In this document: positions 1-8,707 of the stretch, piece by piece
How the letters are laid out: each line of letters starts with the position of its first letter
How positions within the stretch are numbered: the first letter of the stretch is position 1
Source: Bacillota bacterium
Lineage (GTDB): Bacteria > Bacillota > UBA4882 > UBA8346
Assembly (NCBI GenBank): GCA_023426245.1
Contig: JAFABB010000022.1
Coordinates: 1 to 47,169, forward strand
Reading direction: 5' to 3'
Length of the DNA stretch: 47,169 nucleotides
Notes under the pieces: generated by a model
Told to the model about the DNA's origin: nothing
What the model saw: only the letters and a program-made list of their open reading frames with translations
The model's database searches: none
Translations under genes and position numbers: made by a program

Positions 1-128
1 CAACTCCCTCCGGCATTTGAGACACGACGTCGAAAAGCGCCGCCTCTTTACACGGATGAAAAACTCGGCTTGTTTTCAAGCCGCGCGGTCCTGCCACCGG
101 AAGCCTCATATAATTGCCAGTCAAAAGG
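1..128 (-). other. 3' exon flank of the group II intron
   Basis: This is DNA downstream of the intron on the minus strand. Minus-strand translation in the frame entered after splicing has no stop up to the window edge. It contains a perfect hairpin at 67-84 (arms CGGCTTG and CAAGCCG, four-base loop) followed on the minus strand by AGTTTTT, so it could also be a terminator. No product is recognised. Confidence 0.4.
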
Positions 129-166
129 GTAGAGTAGAGAAAGGCGGATGGCCTTTCCCCCTCATC

Positions 167-200
167 AAACCGTACGTGCGGTTTTCCCGCATACGGCTTT
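167..200 (-). ncRNA. Group II intron domain V
   Basis: This 34-nt hairpin is the catalytic core of the ribozyme. On the minus strand it has the arms AAGCCGTATGCGG and CCGCACGTACGGTTT around a GAAAA-type loop, very close to the family pattern GAGCCGUAUGCGG...CGCACGUACGGUUC. It lies 16 bases downstream of the maturase stop codon, as usual. Confidence 0.88.
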
Positions 201-215
201 CCAACAAACTTCATC

Positions 216-1649
216 TTAAGCGTTCGCAGGTTTCCACGAAGATGGTTTTGCCATATTTACTAAACCATAGTGTTTAAATAAATATCGGACTACGGCTTGG
301 TTAACCCGCTTTCTTCGTTGACTCTTCCTCTGGTAGTACCATTCGAGTTTTATTCCAAGATAGTAGCTGAGTTTTTGCCTCGATTTGCTTGTATGACTGA
401 CTCCAGGTATCTTAAAGTAATTTATCCATCCCCTTATCTTCTGGTTCAAGCCCTCAGTTAACTGCGAATCATTTAGATAGAGGGAGTTCTTTAAGTACTT
501 ATCTACTTTTCTTCTAAAGCCTTTCTCGGCTCGCTTGCTAGGAGTGATACTGAGATATTTCCATCCTTTAGAGCTTTTTGCTTGTCTCACGGTAAAGCCT
601 AGAAAGTCAAATGATTCTTTTCGAACATCCAACAACCTGGTCTTTTCTACGTTTAAGGTTAGCTCCATTCGCTCTAAAATCTTCTGTAAACAAAGTATCG
701 CTTGTTGGGGGATTTTCTCACCCATAAGCACAAAATCGTCAGCATAACGGATTATCTTGATTCCCGAGAGCCCGAATACGCTGTCTGCCTTGTTTACGAT
801 TTTATCTACTAAATGAAGATAGATATTAGCTAATAGCGGGGAAATGACTCCACCTTGTGGGGTTCCACAACCGTTTCCTTTACCGCCACTGATCTTGCCT
901 TCTTCGACCACCGGAGCTTTTAGCCACATCTTTATCAGATGTAACACATTTTTATCACTAATTCGTTTCCCAATGAGTATCATTAATTTATCATGGGGAA
1001 TTGTGTCAAAGTATGCACTCAAATCAGCATCCAGGACTTCTGTTTTCCCTGCTTCAAGATTTTCTCTGATTGCTTTGATAGCATCTTGGGCGGACCGTTT
1101 GGGTCTGAACCCATAGGAGCTTTCTTCAAAGTCTGCCTCAAAGATTGGTTCTATCACCATTTTGCAGGACATTTGGATTACTCTATCCTTGATGGTCGGT
1201 ATTCCTAAAGGCCGTAGCTTTCCATTGGCTTTTTCAATGTATACCCGTAGTACCGGACTGGGTCGATATGTTTTCTTTATTAGTTCCTCTTGGATGTTCT
1301 TTAGAAATTCATCAAGTCCTTGGTTTTCAATCCGACTAAACGTTATTCCGTCGACTCCTGGACTTCCTTGATTAGCTTTTACTCTTCGATAGGCTTCTGT
1401 TAAGAATCGAATATCTCGTACCTTGTCATACAGCACGTAAAACTGAAATTCCTTTTCCTGCTTGGCTTTAAGATAGAGCTTTCTCTGAAAGTCTCGTACT
1501 CTTTCCTCTGCGCTCTTTGGCGTTTTGGATTCCATTTGTAGGTCATTGACCAATTTGGAAATACTCCTTTCTTTGAATGCTTGTTTGAGGTAATGCCCCT
1601 TGGCTCTGTGAAGTTTTGTTGTCTTCAATTTCACTGCTACTATGGGCAT
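216..1649 (-). CDS. ltrA: Group II intron reverse transcriptase/maturase
   Basis: This is the intron-encoded protein that helps splice the intron RNA and copies it into DNA at new sites. The reverse transcriptase domain spans roughly residues 75-335. It carries the PGVDG motif near residue 97, a TPQGGVISPLLANIYL block and the catalytic YADD box near residue 301. The maturase (X) domain follows, with GWINYFK near residue 410. The protein stops soon afterwards, so no HNH endonuclease domain is present. Retrohoming would then have to use another primer, such as a nascent strand. The first 38 residues are not typical; an internal ATG at 1535 gives a more usual start, but neither has a strong ribosome site. 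Confidence 0.93.
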   Translation of the reverse strand: MPIVAVKLKTTKLHRAKGHYLKQAFKERSISKLVNDLQMESKTPKSAEERVRDFQRKLYLKAKQEKEFQFYVLYDKVRDIRFLTEAYRRVKANQGSPGVDGITFSRIENQGLDEFLKNIQEELIKKTYRPSPVLRVYIEKANGKLRPLGIPTIKDRVIQMSCKMVIEPIFEADFEESSYGFRPKRSAQDAIKAIRENLEAGKTEVLDADLSAYFDTIPHDKLMILIGKRISDKNVLHLIKMWLKAPVVEEGKISGGKGNGCGTPQGGVISPLLANIYLHLVDKIVNKADSVFGLSGIKIIRYADDFVLMGEKIPQQAILCLQKILERMELTLNVEKTRLLDVRKESFDFLGFTVRQAKSSKGWKYLSITPSKRAEKGFRRKVDKYLKNSLYLNDSQLTEGLNQKIRGWINYFKIPGVSHTSKSRQKLSYYLGIKLEWYYQRKSQRRKRVNQAVVRYLFKHYGLVNMAKPSSWKPANA

Positions 1650-2037
1650 GTCCGACTTCTTAGATACCCGTAAACCATTTCATCTCTGATTTATAGATTT
1701 ACGTTTAAAGTTACCAGCCTTAGTATCTAAGATCTCCCACGTTCACACGAATACATTTTATAAGCACGCCACCAGTTACAACCCCGACAGTCCCATACGG
1801 TGCATATCACCATTTCTTCCCGTATGATGGCAGGTTTCTCCTCCATGGAAGGGATGACCGACTGCAATCTCGCCTAACGAGGCTAATCCTGTTCACTTCT
1901 GTTGCGGCTCGCTTACTGAGTCTGAGGGCTTATATCACGTCCATCACTGGTCATGATATCCTCATTCTCTTTCAACTGAATGGTTATTGGTTGAGTTGGA
2001 TTTACACCAACTAGTATTCATGCGCTTCGTGGCGCAC

Positions 2038-2323
2038 CCATGGATGGCGGCGGCATTCACAAACCCTGGATGAATAAAGGGAGGACCGGAATCCGTAGGT
2101 TCCGGCGGCCTTTTTGGTTCCTTTTGGGCCGCTCCAAAAGGACCTCAGCCGGTGAAATCCGTGGACAATAATACGGGTCATTCATTTTCATGCGCCATGA
2201 ATAAGGTAACCCCCCGCTGCAATGCGCGTCTCTCAAAACCTTCATTCATTTTAATGTCAAAAGCCTCCTCAACAACTGTTCTCCTTTTCCCGATCCATCA
2301 ACCGAATTCCCCAAAATCAAGCA
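2038..2323 (-). other. 5' exon flank and intergenic DNA
   Basis: This is the DNA on the 5' side of the intron insertion. A minus-strand frame is open from 2144 into the splice site and joins in frame with the 3' exon if the intron ends at 129. An interrupted inverted repeat, CCGGAA/TTCCGG, lies around 2086-2107. No gene is recognised; the 62-residue minus ORF here has no ribosome site and resembles nothing known to me. Confidence 0.3.
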
Positions 2324-2352
2324 TAAAAAAACCAGCCCTTTTTAGCCGGTTT
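2324..2352 (-). terminator. Intrinsic terminator after the sugar kinase
   Basis: On the minus strand AACCGGC pairs with GCTGGTT (one G-T pair) around an eight-base loop, followed by seven T residues. It lies about 115 bases past the kinase stop codon and closes the leftward sugar transcription unit. Confidence 0.7.
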
Positions 2353-2467
2353 CATCAACCATTATTTCAAAAATGCCCCTTCCAAGTGGGGAGTATCCTT
2401 CTTGCTTTTTCTTTAGAAACAAAAATACTCATCCTAATTTCGTGAGCTAGAAAAAGCTCCCTCTGAG

Positions 2468-3430
2468 TTACTTACTTCCCTTCATCAACCGCCCCACCGC
2501 TTCCAAATCAGGCAGAGCCGGTATGGCGCCTTTCTTGGTCGTTGTTAATGCGCCCACAGCATTGGCAAAGGTGACGATCTTTTGAAACTCATTCTGGCTC
2601 AGATTGTGAATTTCCCCTAGGGTTAGCCCGCTCAAATGATATAAAATCCCGCCCAAAAAGGCGTCCCCTGCTCCGGTCGTATCAACGACCTGAACTTGAA
2701 AGGTCGGTATATGGCCTGCGCCCCCCGGATAACGGTAATAACATCCTTCCGCTCCCAGGGTAACCAAAATGACCGGAACACCCATTTCATACAGAATGGC
2801 CGATCCCTTCTCCAAATCCGCCCTGCCGGTCAACAGCTCCAATTCGGTTTCGGAAACTTTGAGGATATCGGCATATTCCAGACCGCTTTTCATGATGGAA
2901 ACGGCCTGTGGTTCACTGGACCATAACGGGGGACGGTAATTGGGATCGTAAGAAATCTTGATCCCGTTTTCCTTGGCAAACTTCAGCGCCGCTAGAGTGG
3001 CGCTCCGCGAAGGCTCGCCGGTCATTGAAATGGAGCCGAAATGAAAAACTTTAGCCTCTTTGATAAGATCATAATCAATATCATCCGGGCCCAGCATCAT
3101 ATCGGCTCCGGGATTACGGTAAAAACTAAAGGAACGATCGCCGCCCGGCGTTAAATGCACAAAGGCCAACGTTGTATTGACGGTTTGGGAAAATTTCAAC
3201 CCCCGGATGTCGATGCCATTGTTCTGGAGCACATCCTTTAAAAAAAGCCCAAACTGATCTTTCCCGACCATTCCGATAAAAGCGCTCTTTTTGTTAAGCT
3301 TGGCCATGGCAGCCAGAACATTGGCCGGTGCTCCACCGGGGTTTTGCTCCAATACCGGGCTCCCGGATGGCGATAAACCGCATGGTGTAAAATCAATCAG
3401 CAATTCTCCCAAAGCCACTCCATCCAACAT
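2468..3430 (-). CDS. PfkB-family sugar kinase, fructokinase-like
   Basis: This is a cytoplasmic ATP-dependent sugar kinase of the ribokinase/PfkB family. The N-terminus (ALGELLIDF, then NPGGAPANVLAAMAKL near residue 30) is the first PfkB signature and is most like fructokinases. DTTGAGDAFLGG near residue 247 is the second signature and holds the catalytic Asp of GAGD. The 320-residue length is normal. The start has GGAGGAG upstream. It is the last gene after rbsC and probably phosphorylates the sugar brought in by the RbsABC-like importer. The substrate (fructose, ribose or another ketose) is not settled by sequence. Confidence 0.85.
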   Translation of the reverse strand: MLDGVALGELLIDFTPCGLSPSGSPVLEQNPGGAPANVLAAMAKLNKKSAFIGMVGKDQFGLFLKDVLQNNGIDIRGLKFSQTVNTTLAFVHLTPGGDRSFSFYRNPGADMMLGPDDIDYDLIKEAKVFHFGSISMTGEPSRSATLAALKFAKENGIKISYDPNYRPPLWSSEPQAVSIMKSGLEYADILKVSETELELLTGRADLEKGSAILYEMGVPVILVTLGAEGCYYRYPGGAGHIPTFQVQVVDTTGAGDAFLGGILYHLSGLTLGEIHNLSQNEFQKIVTFANAVGALTTTKKGAIPALPDLEAVGRLMKGSK

Positions 3431-3559
3431 GTCTCACCCGCTCCTCCAGCTTATTTCCACAGCTTTATTGTATTATAACATAAATCGTTTCATCCCATGA
3501 TCCCGATCCATCGCCATGGCACTCAAAATTATGGATGCGTCATGTTCATCAGGACAAAA

Positions 3560-3618
3560 ATGTCTACGCAGTTTCAAAAAACTTTCCCTGCTTTAAATGA
3601 AGGAACCCACGTAGACAT
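3560..3618 (-). terminator. Inverted repeat between rbsC and the kinase gene
   Basis: Perfect 9-bp arms (ATGTCTACG and CGTAGACAT) are separated by 41 bases. On the minus strand the second arm is followed by TTTTTG. It could reduce read-through from the importer into the kinase. The large loop makes efficient termination doubtful. Confidence 0.4.
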
Positions 3619-3625
3619 TCTCAGG

Positions 3626-4630
3626 TTAATTTTTATTTTTACCACTATGTTTTTTCAAGGAATCGATGTAAACCGCCAATAGAATGACTGCGCCTTTGAC
3701 AATCAATTGCCAGAATGAGGAGACCCCGAGGATATTCAGGCCGTTATTTAAAACTCCGATAACCAATACACCGATAATCGTTCCTCCAATGGTACCAACT
3801 CCGCCGGTAAAGCTGGTTCCACCCAGGACAACCGCTGCAATGGCATCGAACTCAAAGCCATTCCCGATTGTTGGTTGTCCGGAGTACATCCGGCCACATA
3901 AAACGATACCCGTAACCGCACTCAAAAAGCCGATGATTGTATATACCGCTATTTCAACCTTGGCGATATTGATACCGGAGAATCTGGCGGCTTCCCTGTT
4001 GCCTCCCACCGCATAGATGTGGCGGCCAAGTTTGGTCCGGTACAATAAGATCATCGCGCCGATATAGAGTATAACCGTATAAATCACCGGTAAAGGGACG
4101 GCCCCCAAATAACCGCTGCCCACCTTGTTAAAAATCGGGTCCAGCGTGCGGATGGGAAGCCCCCCGGTATACACGTACACCAAACCTCTTGTCATCGTCA
4201 ATACGGCCATGGTCACTAAAAATTGAGGGATTCCGGTTTTGGTGATCACCAAGCCGTTAAAAAACCCAATCATCATTCCAATCAACAATCCCAAAGCGAT
4301 GGCTACCCATGCCGGAAGTCCGTTTAAGGCGATAAATCCCGCTGCCATCGTCCCGGCAATGGCCACCACAGCTCCCACCGAGAGATCGATCCCGCCGGTC
4401 AAAATTACCAAAGTCATGCCCAGAGCGATGTCGGCATTGGTGGATACTTGGCGCAAGACATTGAGGATATTGTTAACGGTCAAAAATACCGGCGATAAAA
4501 AGGTCAAAATGATACATATAATGGTGAGAGCCGCTAAAATTCCGGCGTTTCTTTTTATAAAATTCCCTGTTGCGGTAAAAATCGGGTGCTGGGTAAAAGT
4601 ACTCTCATGACTTACAGTTTTAGCTTGCAT
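3626..4630 (-). CDS. rbsC: Sugar ABC transporter permease, RbsC-like
   Basis: This is the membrane subunit of a CUT2 (ribose-type) importer, forming the channel with RbsA. Several hydrophobic helices are visible. The family loop GGIDLSVGAVVAIAGTMAAG lies in the first half, and a conserved GGTSFTGGVGTIGGTIIGV stretch lies near the C-terminus. I chose the ATG at 4630 because AGGGGGAA sits eight bases upstream. A longer frame beginning at 4699 would run deep inside rbsA. The chosen start overlaps the end of rbsA by 11 bases, indicating translational coupling. Confidence 0.92.
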   Translation of the reverse strand: MQAKTVSHESTFTQHPIFTATGNFIKRNAGILAALTIICIILTFLSPVFLTVNNILNVLRQVSTNADIALGMTLVILTGGIDLSVGAVVAIAGTMAAGFIALNGLPAWVAIALGLLIGMMIGFFNGLVITKTGIPQFLVTMAVLTMTRGLVYVYTGGLPIRTLDPIFNKVGSGYLGAVPLPVIYTVILYIGAMILLYRTKLGRHIYAVGGNREAARFSGINIAKVEIAVYTIIGFLSAVTGIVLCGRMYSGQPTIGNGFEFDAIAAVVLGGTSFTGGVGTIGGTIIGVLVIGVLNNGLNILGVSSFWQLIVKGAVILLAVYIDSLKKHSGKNKN

Positions 4631-6122
4631 TCTGAATTCCCCCTGTTGCATAATGCATGATTTTTTCCTGATCCAACTGATCGCGGCCAAGAACGCCATT
4701 AATCCTGCCGCTATTCATCACCAATACTTTATCGCTCATATTAATAATCTCCGGCAGCTCGGAAGAAATCATGATAACTCCGACTCCTTGCTCAGCCAGC
4801 ATATTGATAATCGAGTACAGTTCGGCCTTGGCCCCGACATCGACGCCCCGGGTGGGTTCATCGAGTATCAAAACCTTCGGCATCGTGGCGAGCCACTTGG
4901 CGATAACCACCTTTTGCTGATTACCGCCGCTTAAATGAACGGTCAGATGATCATGGGAAGGGGTTTTAATTGAAAGCTTTTGAATATAATTTTCCACCAA
5001 TTCCTTCTCCAATTGGTGATTGGTACGAATACCCCTGATAAACTGTTTCAAAATCGCCAGCGTCATATTGTACGATACACTTCCCAGCAATACCAGTCCT
5101 TGACCCTTGCGGTCTTCCGGTACTAAGGCAAGCCCATACTTCATAGCGTCGATAGGGGAATGAATGTCGGCTTTTTCTCCCGCCACCCAAATTTCCCCCT
5201 CACTTACGGGATCAATTCCAAAAATCGCCCTGGCCAGTTCAGTCCGCCCGGCTCCGACCAAACCGGAAATACCCAAGATCTCTCCTTTTTTCAAAGAAAA
5301 GCTGATGTTATGTAAAACATTGCCGCGGCAGAGGTTCCGGACTTCCAATATGGTTTCACCCAAGGCGTGGAAAGTCCGGCTGTAAAGGTCCTTCAATTCC
5401 CGGCCCACCATCATCCCAATCAGCTCTTCCCGTGTCGTCCGGGAGGTTTCCCTGGTGCCGATATATTTGCCATCCCGCAAGACAGTAACCCGATCCGCAA
5501 CCCGGAAGAGTTCTTCCAGGCGATGGGAAATATAAATCACAGCGATATTTTTCCGTTTTAAGTTTTCAATGGTTTGAAATAGCGTTTCCACTTCCTTCAA
5601 AGTCAGGGAAGCGGTGGGCTCATCCATCACAATGATATGGGCATCGATGGACAATGCCTTGGCAATCTCCACCATTTGTTGTTGGGCTACACTCAGATTG
5701 GATACCCAATCCGTTGCTCGAACCGCCAACCCCAGTGAATCAAGTAAACTTTGCGCCGCCTGGTTTTGGGCTGAAAAATTCACAAATCCGGATGGATTGA
5801 CCCTTTCTTTGCCAAGAAAGATATTGTCGGCCACCGTCATATTGGGAGCAAGGCACAACTCTTGATGAATCACGCTAATGCCAAGAGCCTGCGCCTTTTG
5901 AACATCGCCAATTTTGACTTTTTGGTTTTCGATCATGATCTGGCCGCTGTCGGCGGTGTAAATTCCAGCCAAAATCTTAATCAGGGTTGACTTCCCGGCC
6001 CCATTTTCACCCAAAAGGGCATGGACCTCGCCATATTTCACTTCCAAATTGGCTCCCTGCAGGGCATAAACTCCGGGGAATTTTTTATGGATATTTTCCA
6101 TGGTTAAAATATTTTGGGTCAT
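4620..6122 (-). CDS. rbsA: Sugar ABC transporter ATPase, RbsA-like
   Basis: This cytoplasmic ATPase powers the CUT2 importer. It has two fused nucleotide-binding domains, as expected for the family at 500 residues. The first has a Walker A GENGAGKST near residue 40 and a DEPTASLT Walker B. The second has a degenerate Walker A (GLVGAGRTEL), the signature LSGGNQQK and DEPTRGVD. A degenerate second P-loop is normal in RbsA/MglA proteins. It lies between rbsB and rbsC in one leftward unit. Confidence 0.95.
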   Translation of the reverse strand: MTQNILTMENIHKKFPGVYALQGANLEVKYGEVHALLGENGAGKSTLIKILAGIYTADSGQIMIENQKVKIGDVQKAQALGISVIHQELCLAPNMTVADNIFLGKERVNPSGFVNFSAQNQAAQSLLDSLGLAVRATDWVSNLSVAQQQMVEIAKALSIDAHIIVMDEPTASLTLKEVETLFQTIENLKRKNIAVIYISHRLEELFRVADRVTVLRDGKYIGTRETSRTTREELIGMMVGRELKDLYSRTFHALGETILEVRNLCRGNVLHNISFSLKKGEILGISGLVGAGRTELARAIFGIDPVSEGEIWVAGEKADIHSPIDAMKYGLALVPEDRKGQGLVLLGSVSYNMTLAILKQFIRGIRTNHQLEKELVENYIQKLSIKTPSHDHLTVHLSGGNQQKVVIAKWLATMPKVLILDEPTRGVDVGAKAELYSIINMLAEQGVGVIMISSELPEIINMSDKVLVMNSGRINGVLGRDQLDQEKIMHYATGGIQNAS

Positions 6123-6154
6123 TTTAACCCTCCATTTAGCAAGTCTTTAAGATC

Positions 6155-6183
6155 AGCTTTGCCCGGTTTCCCGGGCAAAAGCT
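6155..6183 (-). promoter_or_regulatory. Hairpin between rbsB and rbsA
   Basis: Arms AGCTTTGCCCGG and CCGGGCAAAAGCT form a 12-bp stem with one bulge and a four-base loop. There is no T-run, so it is not a clear terminator. A hairpin here commonly protects the upstream message so that the binding protein is made in excess over the ATPase and permease; that role is inferred. Confidence 0.6.
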
Positions 6184-6206
6184 CACTCAATATTCACTTT
6201 TTACAC

Positions 6207-7142
6207 TCATTCGAATTGATCGACTTTATGCTTACCGATATTGGAGCTATCAATCAACTCAACCGGTACTTTAATATCCTTGGGGACTTTTCCGCCATTT
6301 AAGATTTTATAAGCGGCTTCGGCGCCCATTGAACCGATTTTGGAAGGGAACTGGGAAGCCGTAGCCGTCAACTTACCGCCTTCCTTAATCATCTTTTTGG
6401 CATCCGGAGAACCGTCCACCCCGTAAACCAGGACACCCTTTAAACGGTTCGCGCTTTCTAAAGCGGCGACCGCGCCCATAGCAGTAGGATCATTGAGGGC
6501 CATCACCACATCGATTTTGGGTTGAGCCTGGATAATATCATCCATCACTTGCATCGCTTTATCCAGCTCACCATTGGAAGATTGTTCGGCAACCACTTTC
6601 AGACCGGGATATTTTTTGATATAGGATTTAAATCCTTCCGTCCGGTCAATCGCCGATTTGGCGGTCGGATGGGCTAAAACGACAATATTGGCTTTGGTTC
6701 CGATTCTTTTCATCATGTCTTGGGCACATAATATACCGGCGTTCCAATTATCGGAGGCCACGGTAGTCGCGACTAAATTTACATCATACACAGGGGCATC
6801 GACAATAATAACCGGAATATTGGCCTTCTTTGCCGTTTCCAAGGCCGGCTTGATGCCTTTCCAGTCTAAGGCGGCTACAAAGATTGCATCAACCTTTTGA
6901 GAAACAAAATCTTCGATTCCTGATATTTGACGGCTTAAATCTTGTTGGGGATCAAAAGAAATCAATTTATCGCCTTTACTCTCGACAACTTTTTTAATAC
7001 CGTTATTCAAAGCCACAAAGAAGGGATTATTGAGGTTATGAAAAGTGGCTCCAAAAACTCTCCGTTTTGGAGCTCCATATACTGTAAGACAAGTAAACGC
7101 CATAACGAACGCTAGAAAAGCTACCATTAGTTTCTTATTCAA
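6207..7142 (-). CDS. rbsB: Sugar-binding protein of the RbsABC-like importer
   Basis: This is an extracytoplasmic sugar-binding protein (Peripla_BP_4 fold) that delivers sugar to RbsA/RbsC. The N-terminus is a signal peptide (KKLMVAFLAFVMAFTCLTV followed by a YGAPK-like cleavage region) without a lipobox cysteine. A free rather than lipid-anchored protein fits a diderm cell with a periplasm. VFGATFHNLNNPFFVALNNG near residue 30 and ALNDPTAMGAVAAL near residue 215 are family blocks. The start is TTG, chosen because GGAGGG lies nine bases upstream. Confidence 0.9.
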   Translation of the reverse strand: MNKKLMVAFLAFVMAFTCLTVYGAPKRRVFGATFHNLNNPFFVALNNGIKKVVESKGDKLISFDPQQDLSRQISGIEDFVSQKVDAIFVAALDWKGIKPALETAKKANIPVIIVDAPVYDVNLVATTVASDNWNAGILCAQDMMKRIGTKANIVVLAHPTAKSAIDRTEGFKSYIKKYPGLKVVAEQSSNGELDKAMQVMDDIIQAQPKIDVVMALNDPTAMGAVAALESANRLKGVLVYGVDGSPDAKKMIKEGGKLTATASQFPSKIGSMGAEAAYKILNGGKVPKDIKVPVELIDSSNIGKHKVDQFE

Positions 7143-7223
7143 TGTTCATTACCCTCCACTTCAGATTTAGCAAGAAATTTGATCAGGTCTTCAACCGGCC
7201 GGTTTGATTCCCCTTACTCTTTC

Positions 7224-7269
7224 ATTATATTGAATTCACCGGGAATCTCACCTCGGAATTGTCAATTCC
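7224..7269 (-). promoter_or_regulatory. Candidate activated promoter of rbsBAC with dyad operator
   Basis: On the minus strand a perfect -10 box TATAAT lies at 7229-7224 with no recognisable -35. Upstream is a perfect dyad, GGAATTG-t-CAATTCC, at 7255-7269, centred about 45 bases before the likely transcription start. That is the usual site for an activator replacing the -35 contact. The neighbouring NarL-type regulator is the obvious candidate; this is inference from position. Confidence 0.5.
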
Positions 7270-7384
7270 CTCCGATGCTTTTTGTCATGATTCAATAAGA
7301 TATTTGTCAATAAATCGCAGTGAAAAGAATCATTAAAATGATGTGACATTTATCATCAAAAAAAATGAGCTTGCGGATCATTGA

Positions 7385-8707
7385 TCATTGCCGTAAAGAT
7401 TTGTTGATATCAATATCAAGCCTTTGTAAAGCACTGTCGATATCGATATCCTCATTGATTAACCGATAAATTTCCTTATCAGCCATCCCCATTGCCTCCT
7501 CATATTTTTGAAACCTTGGTGCAACTGTGGATTGCTCAATGACTTGACTTAATATTTTTTTATCCACTGAAATTTCCTTGTCCGGAGTGTATCGGGAAAG
7601 TTCCACATCGGCTTCCTTGGATTCCGTCACTTCGCGAAGGACAGGTACGCCATAAGAATACTTAAAAATATTCATTTGCATTTTCCGATCATACGTTAAG
7701 AATTTCAGAAACTCCCAGGCCTGCCGGGGATGTTTGGTTCGTGAACTCATCCCCATCAAAAAGCTGTACAACTCGGAAGCATTATTGCCCTGGGGCCCCC
7801 GGGGGAGTTTAATGCATTCCCATTCAAATTGGGCATAACGTACCAGCCGGTAAGGGTAGTATTTATAAGCGCGGTAAGCCGAAAAGGGGAAAGGCCGGAA
7901 GGCCACTCTGCCGTTGTCAAAATCATCGGCAACCGGCTTGGTGTTGGAGTTTAGACGGCTTAATTTTTTGATAAATTGGATTGCCTCGATGACACCGGGC
8001 TTTTGAAATGCGGCATGTTCTCCCCGGAGATCAAATAATTGTTGACCGTCAGTATAAACAGCATGTTGCCAATCAAATCCCACCGTACCAAACTGATCGG
8101 TTTTACCGTCCCCGTCAACATCCCGGGTCACTTTCCGGCAGATTTGATAAAAATCATTCCATGTCCAATCCCCTTTGGGAACCGTAATTCCTTCCCTGGC
8201 AAGGAGGGTTTTATTGGCGAACATCAATATCGGCACAACTTCACGGGGTAAAGCATATTGCGAGCCGGAAAGTTGCCCGGATTTGATGGCCTTTTCATAC
8301 ATTTTGGAAGGATCAAATGTGGAATCGTCTTGCATGAAACTATCCAGGTTTTTTAAGACTCCGATGGACGCAAAGGTATTGAAGTCACTTTCCAAAACGC
8401 AAAATACATCCGGCTCATTCCCTTTGACGATTTTTTCGGCAAGCCATTCCGAATAGTCCCCTTTCGGGGTTCCGGTTAAGTATTTTATTTTAATGTCCGG
8501 ATGAATGGCCTCAAATTTCGCAATCGCTTCATCGGTGATCCGATAACTTTGCCAATTGGGGATATCCCAGTTGCTACCTGCAAAATCCCCGACCACAAGA
8601 ACCACCGGAGCGGTGATAAACTTATAAGTAAACCATACCGTTGTTCCCATCATCAGGATGAGCGCGCCACCCAAGAAGAAAAGTTTAGATTTTTTCAATT
8701 TTATCAC
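7385..8707 (-). CDS. Membrane-anchored family 1 solute-binding protein, probable sugar sensor
   Basis: This is a 440-residue extracellular solute-binding protein of the CUT1 (MalE-like) type. The N-terminus is a single hydrophobic segment (residues 11-30) after a KLKKSK cap, with no lipobox cysteine, so it looks like an uncleaved anchor or signal. It starts with GTG 23 bases inside the end of the response-regulator gene and has no CUT1 permease nearby. The importer downstream is of the CUT2 type with its own binding protein. A sensory role, presenting ligand to the kinase encoded two genes upstream, is therefore likelier than transport; this is inference. Confidence 0.8.
   Translation of the reverse strand: MIKLKKSKLFFLGGALILMMGTTVWFTYKFITAPVVLVVGDFAGSNWDIPNWQSYRITDEAIAKFEAIHPDIKIKYLTGTPKGDYSEWLAEKIVKGNEPDVFCVLESDFNTFASIGVLKNLDSFMQDDSTFDPSKMYEKAIKSGQLSGSQYALPREVVPILMFANKTLLAREGITVPKGDWTWNDFYQICRKVTRDVDGDGKTDQFGTVGFDWQHAVYTDGQQLFDLRGEHAAFQKPGVIEAIQFIKKLSRLNSNTKPVADDFDNGRVAFRPFPFSAYRAYKYYPYRLVRYAQFEWECIKLPRGPQGNNASELYSFLMGMSSRTKHPRQAWEFLKFLTYDRKMQMNIFKYSYGVPVLREVTESKEADVELSRYTPDKEISVDKKILSQVIEQSTVAPRFQKYEEAMGMADKEIYRLINEDIDIDSALQRLDIDINKSLRQ

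Larger units (their letters stand above)
129..2037 (-). mobile_element. Group II intron, complete
   Basis: The 5' end reads GTGCGCC on the minus strand at 2037-2031, the expected GUGYG start. The 3' end has a canonical domain V hairpin (167-200), then a domain VI-like stem ending CTCTAC near 129. About 1.9 kb with an internal maturase ORF matches a normal ORF-bearing bacterial intron. The 3' boundary is uncertain by a few bases, because domain VI ends were judged by eye. No terminator hairpin directly precedes the insertion point, which argues against the IIC class. The structure looks intact, so the intron may be active. Confidence 0.85.

Noticed and set aside
17..277. 86-residue plus-strand ORF at the window start
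   Set aside because: It runs antisense through the ribozyme domains V and VI of the intron.
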